Positions 8,421 through 16,190 of a stretch of 49,617 bases of DNA are shown here, piece by piece (the stretch's first letter is position 1; every line of letters starts with the position of its first letter). The translations under genes were made by a program, and so were the position numbers. The stretch spans positions 1 to 49,617 of the forward strand of contig JANRJF010000014.1 in assembly GCA_033764095.1 (NCBI GenBank). Reading direction: 5' to 3'. This stretch comes from JBDTMT01 sp033764095 (GTDB taxonomy: Bacteria > Desulfobacterota > Binatia > HRBIN30 > CADEER01). Under the pieces are notes generated by a model, which searched no databases, had not been told where the DNA came from, and saw only the letters and a program-made list of their open reading frames with translations.

Positions 8421-8933
8421 TTACCGTGAAAGGTTCTTGATCCTGGTCAGAATCGCGACGTCGTCGCGATCGCGCATTCGGCCTGCGCGGGTCTTGATCT
8501 CGATCAACGTCGTGACGTCGACGACCCGCACACGGCGCTCATCATCAGAGAGCACAACGGTCCGCGGCAGAAGATCCACGTAGCCCTGACCGTCGTGCAA
8601 TCGCCACAACACGTCCAGCGGACCGCAATTGGTTCGCAGCCGCAATTGCCCGCCGTGCTTCGCTTGCGCCGTCTCGATCAGCGTCTCGCGCGACACGGGC
8701 AAGCGGCGTGCCCCTGCCTCGCGAACGGTTGCGTCCAGCGTGATCAGGGCCGACGCGAGCCGCTCGACGTTTGCCTCGTTGTCGTCGGGCACGATGTCGA
8801 GATCCATCGTCAGACGCGGTGAGCCGTGTAATGTCGCCGCCACGCCGCCGACGACGATAAAGTCTACGGGCCGCAGCGCCTCCAGCAGATGAACAACGTC
8901 AAACGCGTCGGAACCGCGCGAGGCCGGTGACAT
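8421..8933 (-). CDS. Nucleotidyltransferase-fold protein (AbiEii/MNT-like)
   Basis: A 170-residue protein with the nucleotidyltransferase signature near its N-terminus: VDFIVVGGVAATLHGSPRLT followed by MDLDIV, that is GG-x-Sx-R-x-T-x-DxDIV. The DLD aspartates would bind metal. A later conserved segment is VVDVTTLIEIKTRAGRMRDRDD, typical of DUF6036/AbiEii-like stand-alone nucleotidyltransferases ('LIxxKxxagRxkDxxD'). Proteins of this kind usually follow a very small gene, as here, and some act as toxin or antitoxin by transferring nucleotides to RNA or protein. Its ATG at 8933 lies inside the preceding small gene (35-bp overlap), indicating translational coupling. Its target is unknown. Confidence 0.8.
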   Translation of the reverse strand: MSPASRGSDAFDVVHLLEALRPVDFIVVGGVAATLHGSPRLTMDLDIVPDDNEANVERLASALITLDATVREAGARRLPVSRETLIETAQAKHGGQLRLRTNCGPLDVLWRLHDGQGYVDLLPRTVVLSDDERRVRVVDVTTLIEIKTRAGRMRDRDDVAILTRIKNLSR

Positions 8934-9078
8934 AGTTGGAGAGGCTGCGCAGCCGGTCGGAGATGGTCAGCTCGAGCATCATGTCGATGAGCGAGTCGTC
9001 GATCTCGGCGTCACGATCCAGCGGCGCCGATGGCGCGGCGTGCGAGTCGATCGACTCCGGGACTGCGGCGCGCTTCAT
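8899..9078 (-). CDS. Small acidic-N-terminus partner of the nucleotidyltransferase (antitoxin-like)
   Basis: A 59-residue protein. Its conserved-looking part is SLIDMMLELTISDRLRSLSN, followed by YVTGLARFRR, resembling the small 'LIDxMLxLTPxERLexlxxyv' proteins that I remember encoded directly upstream of stand-alone nucleotidyltransferases. ATG at 9078; a GTG one codon upstream is an alternative. Its 3' end overlaps the nucleotidyltransferase gene by 35 bp. I infer that the two form a functional pair, possibly antitoxin and toxin; this is not proven by sequence. Confidence 0.65.
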   Translation of the reverse strand: MKRAAVPESIDSHAAPSAPLDRDAEIDDSLIDMMLELTISDRLRSLSNYVTGLARFRRV

Positions 9079-9194
9079 CACGGCATTCCATAGCGCACGA
9101 GGTTGGGGTTGCCCACCAGCACTCGGGCACCGCGCGTTCCGAGCGCCAGCGCCCGCGCGGTGGTGCTCCGCACCCCCTGCCGAGAGGAGGTCAT
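9078..9194 (-). CDS. Possible 38-residue leader gene of the nucleotidyltransferase cassette
   Basis: An open frame from the ATG at 9194 to a TGA that overlaps the next ATG (TGATG at 9080-9076). That is the arrangement of coupled genes. The product is short and basic and ends VLVGNPNLVRYGMP. A GAGG-like sequence does not clearly precede it. It could be a real small protein of the cassette, a leader peptide or a chance frame. Confidence 0.3.
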   Translation of the reverse strand: MTSSRQGVRSTTARALALGTRGARVLVGNPNLVRYGMP

Positions 9195-9226
9195 GCGCCG
9201 CGCGACCTTGAGCGCGGGGACGAGAA

Positions 9227-9283
9227 GCCACGGATTGCACGGATGGCGCGAATCGGACCCGTGGTATCCGTGTAATCCGTGGC
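9227..9283. repeat. Intergenic inverted repeat, family I copy 1
   Basis: The left arm 9227-9244 and right arm 9266-9283 are 18 nt each and match at 17 of 18 positions (left arm GCCACGGATTGCACGGAT). Each arm contains the word CACGGAT or CCACGGATT repeated. The second copy of the words is at 31089-31140. It lies between the SDR stop and the nucleotidyltransferase cassette, both on the minus strand. Confidence 0.85.
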
Positions 9284-9334
9284 AATGTCTTGCGCGCTCG
9301 ACCGGCGGTGGCGGACACGACCGAAGACCCGCCT

Positions 9335-10114
9335 TCAGAGCGCCGTGACGTAGGCGCCGCTGGTGCCGCCGTCGACCAGGAAGGCGGAGCCGTTGACGTA
9401 TGACGACTCGTCCGAGGCGAGGAACAGCGCCGCGTTGGCGACTTCCTCGGCCTCCGCCAGGCGGCCCATCGGCAGATGCACCAGGCGGCGGGCGCGCGCC
9501 TCGGGGTTGGCGAGCAGCGTCTGCAGCAGCGGCGTGTTCACCGGCCCGGGGCACAGCGCGTTGGCGCGGAGGCCCTTGCGCGCGAACTCGACGGCGATCT
9601 CGCGGGTCAGCGCCAGGACGCCGCCCTTCGAGGCGGTGTAGGCGCTCTGCGCGGTCGCCGAGCCCATGACGGCGACGAACGACGCGGTGTTGATCAGCGA
9701 GCCGCCGCCGGCGCGCAGCAGCGCCGGGATGCCGTACTTGCAGCCGAAGAAGACACCCTTGAGGTTCACGTTGATGACCCGATCGAAGGTCGCCTCGTCG
9801 GTCTCCAGCACCGAGCCGTCCTCGTCCGGAAAGATGCCGGCGTTGTTGAACAGCACGTGCAGCGCGCCGAAGCGCTGCTCGGCGAAGCCGATCATCGCCT
9901 CGACGTCGGCGGCTTTCACGACGTCGACGCGCACGAAGTCCGCCTCGCCGCCCGCCGCGATCACCTGCGCGACCGTCTCGCGGCCGCCCACCTCGACGAA
10001 ATCGGCCACCACGACGCGCGCCCCTTCGGCGGCGAAGCGCAGCGCCGCGGCGCGCCCGATGCCGCTGCCGGCGCCGGTGATGAGCGCGGTCTTCCCGGAG
10101 AGGCGCTTCGACAT
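9335..10114 (-). CDS. Short-chain dehydrogenase/reductase
   Basis: A 259-residue classical SDR. The cofactor motif TGAGSGIGRA is at about residues 12-21, NNAG near residue 88, and the catalytic YxxxK is in SAYTASKGG. The C-terminal half PGPVNTPLL and the VDGG end are typical of 3-oxoacyl-ACP reductase or glucose-1-dehydrogenase-like SDRs. An aspartate follows the second beta strand (VVVADFVEVGG), which favours NAD over NADP. The ATG at 10114 is chosen because a TAAGGAG Shine-Dalgarno (about 10122-10128) precedes it. It is the last gene of the minus-strand block containing the gamma-glutamyl enzymes, so it may act on an aldehyde or hydroxy intermediate there, but its substrate is unknown. Confidence 0.9.
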   Translation of the reverse strand: MSKRLSGKTALITGAGSGIGRAAALRFAAEGARVVVADFVEVGGRETVAQVIAAGGEADFVRVDVVKAADVEAMIGFAEQRFGALHVLFNNAGIFPDEDGSVLETDEATFDRVINVNLKGVFFGCKYGIPALLRAGGGSLINTASFVAVMGSATAQSAYTASKGGVLALTREIAVEFARKGLRANALCPGPVNTPLLQTLLANPEARARRLVHLPMGRLAEAEEVANAALFLASDESSYVNGSAFLVDGGTSGAYVTAL

Positions 10115-10189
10115 AGGGGTCTCCTTACGCTGGCGAGCCAATGGATGTCGGTTCTCCGTAGCAGAGGACCGAGCGGGAACCGATCGCGG

Positions 10190-10921
10190 TCAACTGCCGC
10201 CGACCAGCGCGCGAAACAGGCGCTGCTGGATCGGGTCGCCGAGGCGCATCTCGGGGTGCCACTGCACCGCGATGCACCAGGGATGGTCGACGTGCTCGAC
10301 CGCCTCGATGACGCCGTCCGCCGCCCAGGCGACCGGGCGCAGGCGGTCGCCGACGCGCTCGATGGCCTGGTGATGCCACGACGCCACCTCGCACTCGGTG
10401 ACGCCGAGGATGGCGGCGAGCCGGCTGTTCGGATCGATGCGCACCGAATGCGCCGAGGCGGCTTTCTCCGGCGCGCGATGGTTCACCGCGTCGCCGACGA
10501 CGTCGGGCAGGTGCACGTGCAGCGAGCCGCCGCAGACGACGTTCAACACCTGCAGGCCGCGGCAGATGCACAGCATCGGCACGCGCGTGTCGGCGAGCGC
10601 GGCGCGCGTCAGACCGAACTCGAAGGTGTCGCGCTCGCCGCACACCGAATAGACGGCGTCGTGCGTGGCGCCGCCGTAGTGCACCGGGTCGATGTCGCCG
10701 CCGCCGGAGATGATCAGCGCGCCGAGCGGGTCGAGCAGCTTGCGCGGCTCCGGCTCGCCCGAGGGCAGCACGATGGGGACGGCGCCGGCGGCGCGCACCG
10801 CGTCGACGTAGCCGGTGGGGATGGAGAACTTCTGCTCGGTCGGGCTGGTGCGCAGGCGCGCGTACGACGAGATGCCGACCAGCGCCGGGGCGCGCTCGGG
10901 AATGCGCAGCGGAGCGGTCAT
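10190..10921 (-). CDS. Class I glutamine-amidotransferase-like gamma-glutamyl hydrolase (PuuD type)
   Basis: A 243-residue protein of the peptidase C26 / gamma-glutamyl-gamma-aminobutyrate hydrolase family. Features: PALVGISSYARL at the N-terminus, ISGGGDIDP near residue 73, the nucleophile elbow LCICRGLQVLNV with Cys120, SWHHQAIE, and the catalytic His-Glu in QWHPE near residue 220. The family cleaves the gamma-glutamyl amide from gamma-glutamyl-GABA in the putrescine pathway. The gene lies 40 nt downstream of a glutamylpolyamine-synthetase-like gene on the same strand, which supports that role. I see no gamma-glutamylputrescine oxidase or aldehyde dehydrogenase in the window. Confidence 0.87.
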   Translation of the reverse strand: MTAPLRIPERAPALVGISSYARLRTSPTEQKFSIPTGYVDAVRAAGAVPIVLPSGEPEPRKLLDPLGALIISGGGDIDPVHYGGATHDAVYSVCGERDTFEFGLTRAALADTRVPMLCICRGLQVLNVVCGGSLHVHLPDVVGDAVNHRAPEKAASAHSVRIDPNSRLAAILGVTECEVASWHHQAIERVGDRLRPVAWAADGVIEAVEHVDHPWCIAVQWHPEMRLGDPIQQRLFRALVGGS

Positions 10922-10961
10922 GAGGTGCGATCGTTGGTCATCTGGGGCGGTCGGGCTCTCC

Positions 10962-12347
10962 TCACGCGCGCTCGAGGTAGCGGCGCCGCTCCCAGGTGGT
11001 GACGGTCTCATCGAACTTGCGCTGCTCGGTGCGGGCGAAGTGGACGAGATGCTCGACGACGTCGGCGCCGAAGGCGTCGCGGAACAGCGGCGACGCCTCG
11101 AACGCCTCGACGGCCTCGGGCAGTGAGGCGGGTACGCGCGGCAGGTCGGCGGCGACATAGGCGTCGCCGTCGAAGCGGGCGGGAGGCTCGATACGGTTGG
11201 CGATGCCGTCCAGCCCGGCGGCGAGCGTGGCGGCGAACGCGAGGTACGGGTTGGCGTCGGCGCCGGGGATGCGGCACTCGACGCGCAGCGATTTGCCGTG
11301 CCCGACGATGCGGAAGCCGGCGGTGCGGTTGTCGAACGCCCAGGCGACCGCGGTCGGCGCGAAGGAGCCGGCGCGGAAGCGCTTGTACGAGTTGACGTAG
11401 GGCGCGAACAGCAGCGTGCAGGCGCGGGCGTGCCGCATCAGCCCGCCGAGCCACCAGCGGCACAGGTCGGGCAGCGCACCGGGCGCCGCCGGCGCGTCGA
11501 ACGCGGCGCGCGCGCCGCCGTCGGCCCACAGGCTGGAGTGGACGTGCATCGAGCTGCCGGCGAGCTGCTCGTCCAGCTTGGCCATGAACGTCAGCGCCGC
11601 GCCCTGCTGCAGCGCGATCTCCTTCGCCGCCTGCTTGTAGACGACGTGGCGGTCGGCCATCTCCAGCAGCGGCGCGTACTGGAGGTTGAGCTCCTGCTGG
11701 CCGGGACCCCACTCGCCCTTCGACGACTCGACCGGCACGCCGGAGGCGCCGACCAGGCGGCGAATGGCACCGACCAGCGGCTCGACCTTGGTGCCCTGCA
11801 GCGTGTGGTAGTCCTCGATGAACCAGCCACTGGTCTCCAGCCGGTCGAAGCCCTTGGCGTGCGCGCTCTCGTAGGTCTCGCGCAGGACGAAGAACTCCAG
11901 CTCCGAGGCCCCCATCGGCACGTAGCCGGCGGCGGCGGCGCGCTCGACCTGGCGGCGCAGGATGTTGCGCGGCGCCACCGCCACCGGGTCGTCGCCCGGC
12001 TCGCTGCGGACGTCGCACAGCACCAGCGCGGTGCGCTCCAGCCAGGCAGCGCGGCGCAAGGTCGACGCGTCGGGCACGCAGTGCACGTCGCCGTAGCCGC
12101 GCTCCCACGAGGTGAAGCGGTAGCCCGGCACCGGGTCCATCTCCATGTCGCAGGCGAGCAGGTAATCGCAGGCGTGCATGCCGTGGCCGTGCACGCTGGC
12201 GAGGTAGAACTCGGCCGCGTAGCGCTTGCCGACCAGGCGCCCGTACAGGTCGGGGAAGACGACCAGCACGGTGTCGATGGCGCCCTCGCCGACCAGCTCG
12301 CGCAGCTCGGTCTCGGTCAACATGCCGCGCGGGCGCGTGGGCTGCAT
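10962..12347 (-). CDS. Glutamine-synthetase-fold enzyme, likely gamma-glutamylpolyamine synthetase (PuuA type)
   Basis: A glutamine-synthetase-like ligase of 461 residues from the ATG at 12347 (an in-frame GTG at 12365 would add six). Family signatures are visible: MGASELEFFVL (metal-binding ExE), GPGQQELNLQY, GSSMHVHSSLW (equivalent of the 'GxGxHxHxSL' loop), PYVNSYKRFRAGSFAPT and RVECRIPGADANPYLAFAA. The last is the ExR-PxxxxNPY pattern of GS catalytic domains. Lengths near 450 and the RFRAGSFAP segment resemble PuuA/GlnA3-type enzymes that join glutamate to a polyamine or other amine using ATP, rather than true glutamine synthetase. The neighbouring GATase-like hydrolase and upstream APC permease fit a polyamine utilisation block. 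Confidence 0.87.
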   Translation of the reverse strand: MQPTRPRGMLTETELRELVGEGAIDTVLVVFPDLYGRLVGKRYAAEFYLASVHGHGMHACDYLLACDMEMDPVPGYRFTSWERGYGDVHCVPDASTLRRAAWLERTALVLCDVRSEPGDDPVAVAPRNILRRQVERAAAAGYVPMGASELEFFVLRETYESAHAKGFDRLETSGWFIEDYHTLQGTKVEPLVGAIRRLVGASGVPVESSKGEWGPGQQELNLQYAPLLEMADRHVVYKQAAKEIALQQGAALTFMAKLDEQLAGSSMHVHSSLWADGGARAAFDAPAAPGALPDLCRWWLGGLMRHARACTLLFAPYVNSYKRFRAGSFAPTAVAWAFDNRTAGFRIVGHGKSLRVECRIPGADANPYLAFAATLAAGLDGIANRIEPPARFDGDAYVAADLPRVPASLPEAVEAFEASPLFRDAFGADVVEHLVHFARTEQRKFDETVTTWERRRYLERA

Positions 12348-12419
12348 GGCGTCATTTCGTAGCACGAAGCGGCGCGCATGTTGACTGCGAACCGGTGGCG
12401 CCGCCGCGCCGCGCCGCGG

Positions 12420-14024
12420 TCAGTCGGTCAGGTCGCGCACCAGCGCCGACTCGAAGCCAGCCAGGTCCTGGTTGAACGTGCCCCGGAAGGCCTGATCGAA
12501 CGGCTCGCCGGCGCCGAGCGCCTCCAGCAGCGAACGGATCGGCTGGGCGCCGTGGCGCACCAGCAGGGCGCGGGTGGCGAGGTAGCTCTGCGCGTACGCG
12601 ACGTGGACGCGGTCGGCGGGCAGCTGCAGGAACGGGCCCTGCAGGGTGGCGAGCGGGAAGAGCTCCTGGCCGGCGATGGCACCGAGCGCCCAGTCGGTGC
12701 GGTCGCCGTCGCGCGTCTCCTCCGACCAGATCGCCACCCCCTCGTTCAGCCACACCGGCGCGTTGCCGCGCCCCAGCTCGTGCACCAGCATGTGGGCGTA
12801 CTCGTGGCGCAGGGTGCGCTCCAGCGCCGCCTGGTCGCCGCCGACCAGGTTGCCGACCGGCAGCTTGATGCGCCCGTCGTAGACGCCGCTCGACCAGCTC
12901 GGCGTCTGCGTGACGTCGTGGAATTCCTCGCTCGGATAGAGCACCACCGGCACGCGCTCGCCGGGATACAGGTCGAGCTTGCGGCCGACGTGGAAATAGG
13001 CGCGCTCGAGGCCCTGTTCGACCAGCTCGGCGGCGGCGCGGCTCTCGTGCTCGCCGGGCGCGAAGCCGATCGAGAAATGCGGCGTGAGCAGCTGGTCGAA
13101 GCCCCACTCGGCGTCGAGCTCGCGCTCCAGGCGGCTGAGCATCGCGTCGAACTCCGGCCCCTGGGCGCCGACGGCGCGCGCCTGCTGCAACGCTTCGACT
13201 GCCGCCTCGCGCTCGCCGAGCTGGCGGTAGGCCTTGGCCAGCGCGGCGTAGGTGGCGGCGTCGTTGGCGCCGAGCGCGACGGCGCGCTCCAGCGCGTCGC
13301 GGCCGAGCTGGAACTCGCCAAGCCGGACGCGCGCGATGCCGAGGGCGCTGCGCAGCGCCGCCTCGCTGCCGGGCGCGGCGCCGTTCTCCAATCCGAGCGC
13401 TTCCTCGAGCAGCGGGATCGCCGCATCGGGGCGCTCGGCATTGATCTCCGCCACCGCCCAGTTCTGCAAGACGGTGCGCAGGTTGCGCTGCAGAGCCGGC
13501 TGATCCGGGTCGCGCGCCAGGGCGGCGCGCAGGCGCTGCGCCGCGTCGGCGAACTGGCCGGCGGCGTTGAGGTCGACCGCCTGGTCGTTGAGTGCCTGTG
13601 CGATGCCGCTCGCCGCCGGCTGCGCCGGTGCCACCGCACCGGGGCGCGGCGGGCGCGCCGGTGGCAGCGGCAGGAAGCGCGCCAGCGCACCGGCAGCGAG
13701 GCCGATCAGCACCACGACGAGCACCGACCAGCCGCCGGCGCGCCGCGCCGGTGGCGCCGGCGCGCCCGCCACCGGCGGCGGAGCCTCCGGCGTCGCGACT
13801 GGACTGGCCACCAGCCGCACCTGCGCGCCACGCTCGCGCAGCGCTCCGAGCAGCCGCAGGCCCCACTCGTGCGAGACGCCGATCGGCAGCACGTGCGGCA
13901 GCGCGGTGTCGCGCGACACCGGCCCGGCATCCGGCACCGTCGTCAGAAACGACAGTACCCGCTCGCGCGCCAGGTCGTTGCGAAAGCCGAGCAACTCGAG
14001 GTCGAAGCGGGGCTCGGAAGCCAT
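12420..14024 (-). CDS. Membrane-anchored TPR protein with gluzincin metallopeptidase domain
   Basis: A 534-residue protein in three parts. Residues 1-75 form a small alpha/beta domain (ELLGFRNDLARERVLSFL). After a Pro/Ala linker comes one transmembrane helix at about residues 98-118 (SVLVVVLIGLAAGALARFL). Then follow several TPR-like helical pairs (about 140-300) and a C-terminal zinc peptidase domain. The zinc motif is HEYAH at 407-411 with the third ligand Glu428 in NEGVAIWSE, as in peptidase-MA-like/M1-related gluzincins. It would be anchored in the inner membrane with the TPR and peptidase parts outside if the N-terminus is cytoplasmic. The substrate is unknown. It sits between the permease and the glutamylpolyamine-synthetase-like gene. 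Confidence 0.82.
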   Translation of the reverse strand: MASEPRFDLELLGFRNDLARERVLSFLTTVPDAGPVSRDTALPHVLPIGVSHEWGLRLLGALRERGAQVRLVASPVATPEAPPPVAGAPAPPARRAGGWSVLVVVLIGLAAGALARFLPLPPARPPRPGAVAPAQPAASGIAQALNDQAVDLNAAGQFADAAQRLRAALARDPDQPALQRNLRTVLQNWAVAEINAERPDAAIPLLEEALGLENGAAPGSEAALRSALGIARVRLGEFQLGRDALERAVALGANDAATYAALAKAYRQLGEREAAVEALQQARAVGAQGPEFDAMLSRLERELDAEWGFDQLLTPHFSIGFAPGEHESRAAAELVEQGLERAYFHVGRKLDLYPGERVPVVLYPSEEFHDVTQTPSWSSGVYDGRIKLPVGNLVGGDQAALERTLRHEYAHMLVHELGRGNAPVWLNEGVAIWSEETRDGDRTDWALGAIAGQELFPLATLQGPFLQLPADRVHVAYAQSYLATRALLVRHGAQPIRSLLEALGAGEPFDQAFRGTFNQDLAGFESALVRDLTD

Positions 14025-14036
14025 GGACGCGCCTCA

Positions 14037-14144
14037 GGCTAGCAGGCCGCGCAGGGTGAGTCTCATGCTCGAAGATTCGTAGCGCGGGCGTCCCTGTCCG
14101 CATTCAGCGCTGCAGGCGGGCAGGGACGCCGGCCGCCGCTAGCC
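14037..14144. repeat. Intergenic inverted repeat L, overlapping the permease stop codon
   Basis: The inner stem 14087-14101 with 14116-14130 pairs at 14 of 15 positions around a 14-nt loop. The outer arms 14037-14051 and 14130-14144 are also complementary (GGCTAGC...GCTAGCC edges). The permease TAG stop at 14139-14141 lies inside the right arm. The element fills the gap between the permease and the metallopeptidase gene. Confidence 0.65.
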
Positions 14145-15467
14145 GTTCCGCCGCGCCCACCACCAGTAGAAGGGCAGGCCGCTGGCGGCGACGGCGACGG
14201 CGACGGCGCACTCCAGCGGCGTGTTCAACACCATGGCGCGGGCGATGAGCAGGTTGGCGAGCAGGTAGAGCGCCGGCACCCATGGGTAGCCCCAGGCGCG
14301 GTATGGACGCGGATGGTGCGGAGCGCGGCGGCGCAGCGCGTAGAGCGCGGTGGTGTCGGCCATGGTCGCCAGCACGATGGCGAAGGTGGTGTAGTCGAGC
14401 ACGCTCGGGAAGCGCTGCAGCAGCACGATCAGTGCGATCGCGGTCGCCGCCTGCGCGACGATGGCGACGTGCGGGGTCTGGAAGCGGTCGTGCACGCGCT
14501 CGGCGGCGGGAAAGAACAGCCCGTCGATCGCCATCGCGTAGGCGATGCGCGGGCCGACCAGGATGGTGGCGTTCAGGCAGCTGACCACCGAGGCGAGGAT
14601 GAGCAGCGCCGCGATGGCGCCGCCGGCGTGGCCGAAGAAGACCAGCGCCGCCGCCTCGCCGGCGCGCGCGCCGCGCAGCGCGTCGAGCGGCAGCGCCAGC
14701 AGGTAGGCGAGGTTCATCGCCAGGTAGATGGCGGCGCACACCGCCAGCCCGACGAACAGCGAGCCCGGCACGTTGCGGTGCGGATCGCGGATCTCGCTGG
14801 CGACGGACACCGAGGCGTTCCAGCCGAGGTAACTGAACAGCACGCCGGACATGGCGCCGCCGAAGCCACTCCAGGTGATGCTGCCCTCCGCCGGCCAGAA
14901 GGGCGTGAAGTGCGCCCACGAGCCGCCACCGAGCAGCGGTCCGAGCAGCGCCACGCCGGCCAGCGCCGCCAGCTTGATCACCGCGGTGACGTTGTTGAAG
15001 CGCGCGCCGGTGCGCACGCCGACGTAGTTGATCACGGAGGTGGCGATGGTGATCAGCACTGCCACCACCACCTTGCCGCCGTGCTCGAGCGGCACGAAGA
15101 AGGCGAGGCCCTCGGCGAAGCCGACCGCCAGGGTCGCCACCGTGCCGGCGTAGATGACGAAGAACGACACCCAGCCGGCCAGGAACCCGGCGGCCGGATG
15201 GTAGGCCTCGCGCAGGTAGACGTAGTCGCCGCCGGCGTGCGGGTACATCGCGCCGAGCTCGGCGTTGGCCAGCGCGCCGGCCAGCGACAGCACCCCGCCC
15301 AACGTCCACGCCGCGAGAATCGCCGCCGGCGCCGGCAGCTGCGCCGCCACCGAGCCCGGCGTCAGGAAGATGCCGACGCCGATCACCGACGACACGACCA
15401 GCATGGTCGCGTCGAGAAACGAGAGCTGCGGGGTGAGGCGGTCGCGCGGGTGGCGTGGGACGGTCAT
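14139..15467 (-). CDS. APC-superfamily amino-acid/polyamine permease
   Basis: A 442-residue integral membrane protein with about 12 hydrophobic segments. The N-terminal TM1 region SFLDATMLVVSSVIGVGIFL contains the unwound-helix G(V/I)GIF signature of the APC family. The segment FGGAMSGVLFSYLGWNASV and the loop SEIRDPHRNVPGSL (family E(x)xxPxRxxP pattern) are typical of LAT-type transporters. It would import an amino acid, or possibly a polyamine given the gamma-glutamyl enzymes downstream on the same strand; the substrate cannot be fixed. Its ATG is 3 nt from an inverted-repeat arm, so its ribosome-binding region lies within that repeat. Confidence 0.88.
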   Translation of the reverse strand: MTVPRHPRDRLTPQLSFLDATMLVVSSVIGVGIFLTPGSVAAQLPAPAAILAAWTLGGVLSLAGALANAELGAMYPHAGGDYVYLREAYHPAAGFLAGWVSFFVIYAGTVATLAVGFAEGLAFFVPLEHGGKVVVAVLITIATSVINYVGVRTGARFNNVTAVIKLAALAGVALLGPLLGGGSWAHFTPFWPAEGSITWSGFGGAMSGVLFSYLGWNASVSVASEIRDPHRNVPGSLFVGLAVCAAIYLAMNLAYLLALPLDALRGARAGEAAALVFFGHAGGAIAALLILASVVSCLNATILVGPRIAYAMAIDGLFFPAAERVHDRFQTPHVAIVAQAATAIALIVLLQRFPSVLDYTTFAIVLATMADTTALYALRRRAPHHPRPYRAWGYPWVPALYLLANLLIARAMVLNTPLECAVAVAVAASGLPFYWWWARRNG

Positions 15468-15469
15468 CG

Positions 15470-15557
15470 AAGCGTGACCGGTGACCGGTGACCGGTGACC
15501 TGTAAGACCGCCGGAGAAGACAACCGGTCACCGGCGCACCGGTCACTGGTCACGCTT
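15470..15557. repeat. Intergenic inverted repeat, family D copy 1
   Basis: The left arm 15470-15503 and right arm 15521-15557 are built from tandem GTGACCG / CGGTCAC words (three to four units per arm, e.g. GTGACCGGTGACCGGTGACC). The right arm carries one unit with a changed spacing. The element spans almost the whole gap between the DUF3467 stop (15565) and the permease start (15467). Copy 2 lies at 16191-16271, on the other side of the DUF3467 gene. Confidence 0.88.
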
Positions 15558-15564
15558 CTCATCC

Positions 15565-15870
15565 TCAGTGCGTGATCTTCGGCAGATCGGTCGACTCCTC
15601 GATGATCCCGAAGCTGTCCTCGTAGCGGCGCAGGTTCTCCTGCAGCGCGCGCAGGATGCGCTTGGCGTGCTCGGGCGAGGTGATGACGCGCGAGCGCAGC
15701 GTCGCCACCGCCTGGCCGTGCGGCGCGCGCTGCGGCTGCAGGAAGAGGAAGTCGAGGATGAACTCTTCCTTGCGATGGCTGATCATCATGAGGTTCGAGT
15801 ACACGCCCGTGCCCTGCGCGGCGTCGACCTGGATGGCGATCTGCTGCTCGTTCGGCTTGTCGTCGGCCAT
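15565..15870 (-). CDS. DUF3467 protein
   Basis: A 101-residue protein from the ATG at 15870 (the eight residues upstream from 15894 are unlikely). It has the pattern of DUF3467: QIAIQVDAAQGTGVYSNLMM at the start, then SHRKEEFILDFLFLQP, and SPEHAKRILRALQENLRRYE near the end. The family is small, cytosolic and of unknown function, and resembles steroid-receptor-like or Mov34-associated small beta domains only distantly. All conserved segments are present and the length is normal. The gene is bracketed by two family-D inverted repeats and followed on its 5' side by a family-J composite repeat. Confidence 0.85.
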   Translation of the reverse strand: MADDKPNEQQIAIQVDAAQGTGVYSNLMMISHRKEEFILDFLFLQPQRAPHGQAVATLRSRVITSPEHAKRILRALQENLRRYEDSFGIIEESTDLPKITH

Positions 15871-15951
15871 CGCTAGCCTGTCCCACAGCCGCACAGCCGG
15901 CGCAATCGGCCCGTCGCGCCCGCTCTCCCTGCCTGAACTTTCGGCGGCGCG

Positions 15952-16134
15952 CTGTCTTTCCCCCCTTTGAAAAAGGGGGGCCGGGGGGGATTTTCAAACC
16001 ACCCCTGCCGCTCCAGGAAAGCGCGCGCGAACGTCGCCGTCCGATCGTCAGTTGGCAGCCCGCGCAATCCGGCGGTGTACAGGCGAGGGAGTCTGAAAAT
16101 CCCCCCTCACCCCCCTTTTTCAAAGGGGGGACAG
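15952..16134. repeat. Composite inverted repeat, family J
   Basis: The left arm 15952-15999 and right arm 16091-16134 are near-perfect reverse complements over about 44 nt, with a 5-nt gap near the left end and a 91-nt spacer. Each arm itself holds a hairpin of the form CCCCCTTTGAAAAAGGGGG, followed by the word GGGGGATTTTCA. A single hairpin of the same kind lies at 49353-49372. It occupies much of the gene-free stretch 15871-16277; nothing else is recognisable there except family-D copy 2. Confidence 0.88.
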
Positions 16135-16190
16135 TCGATCCGGCGCAGTACGACGGCACGCCGATCCGCTGATTGATACGAGGGCCCAAC

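Noticed and set aside
11298..12362. Open frame of 354 codons on the plus strand
   Set aside because: Antisense to the glutamylpolyamine-synthetase-like gene, which carries all family motifs.
15873..16067. Small frame containing NPPRPPFFKGG
   Set aside because: This peptide is simply the translation of the family-J repeat and is not a protein motif.
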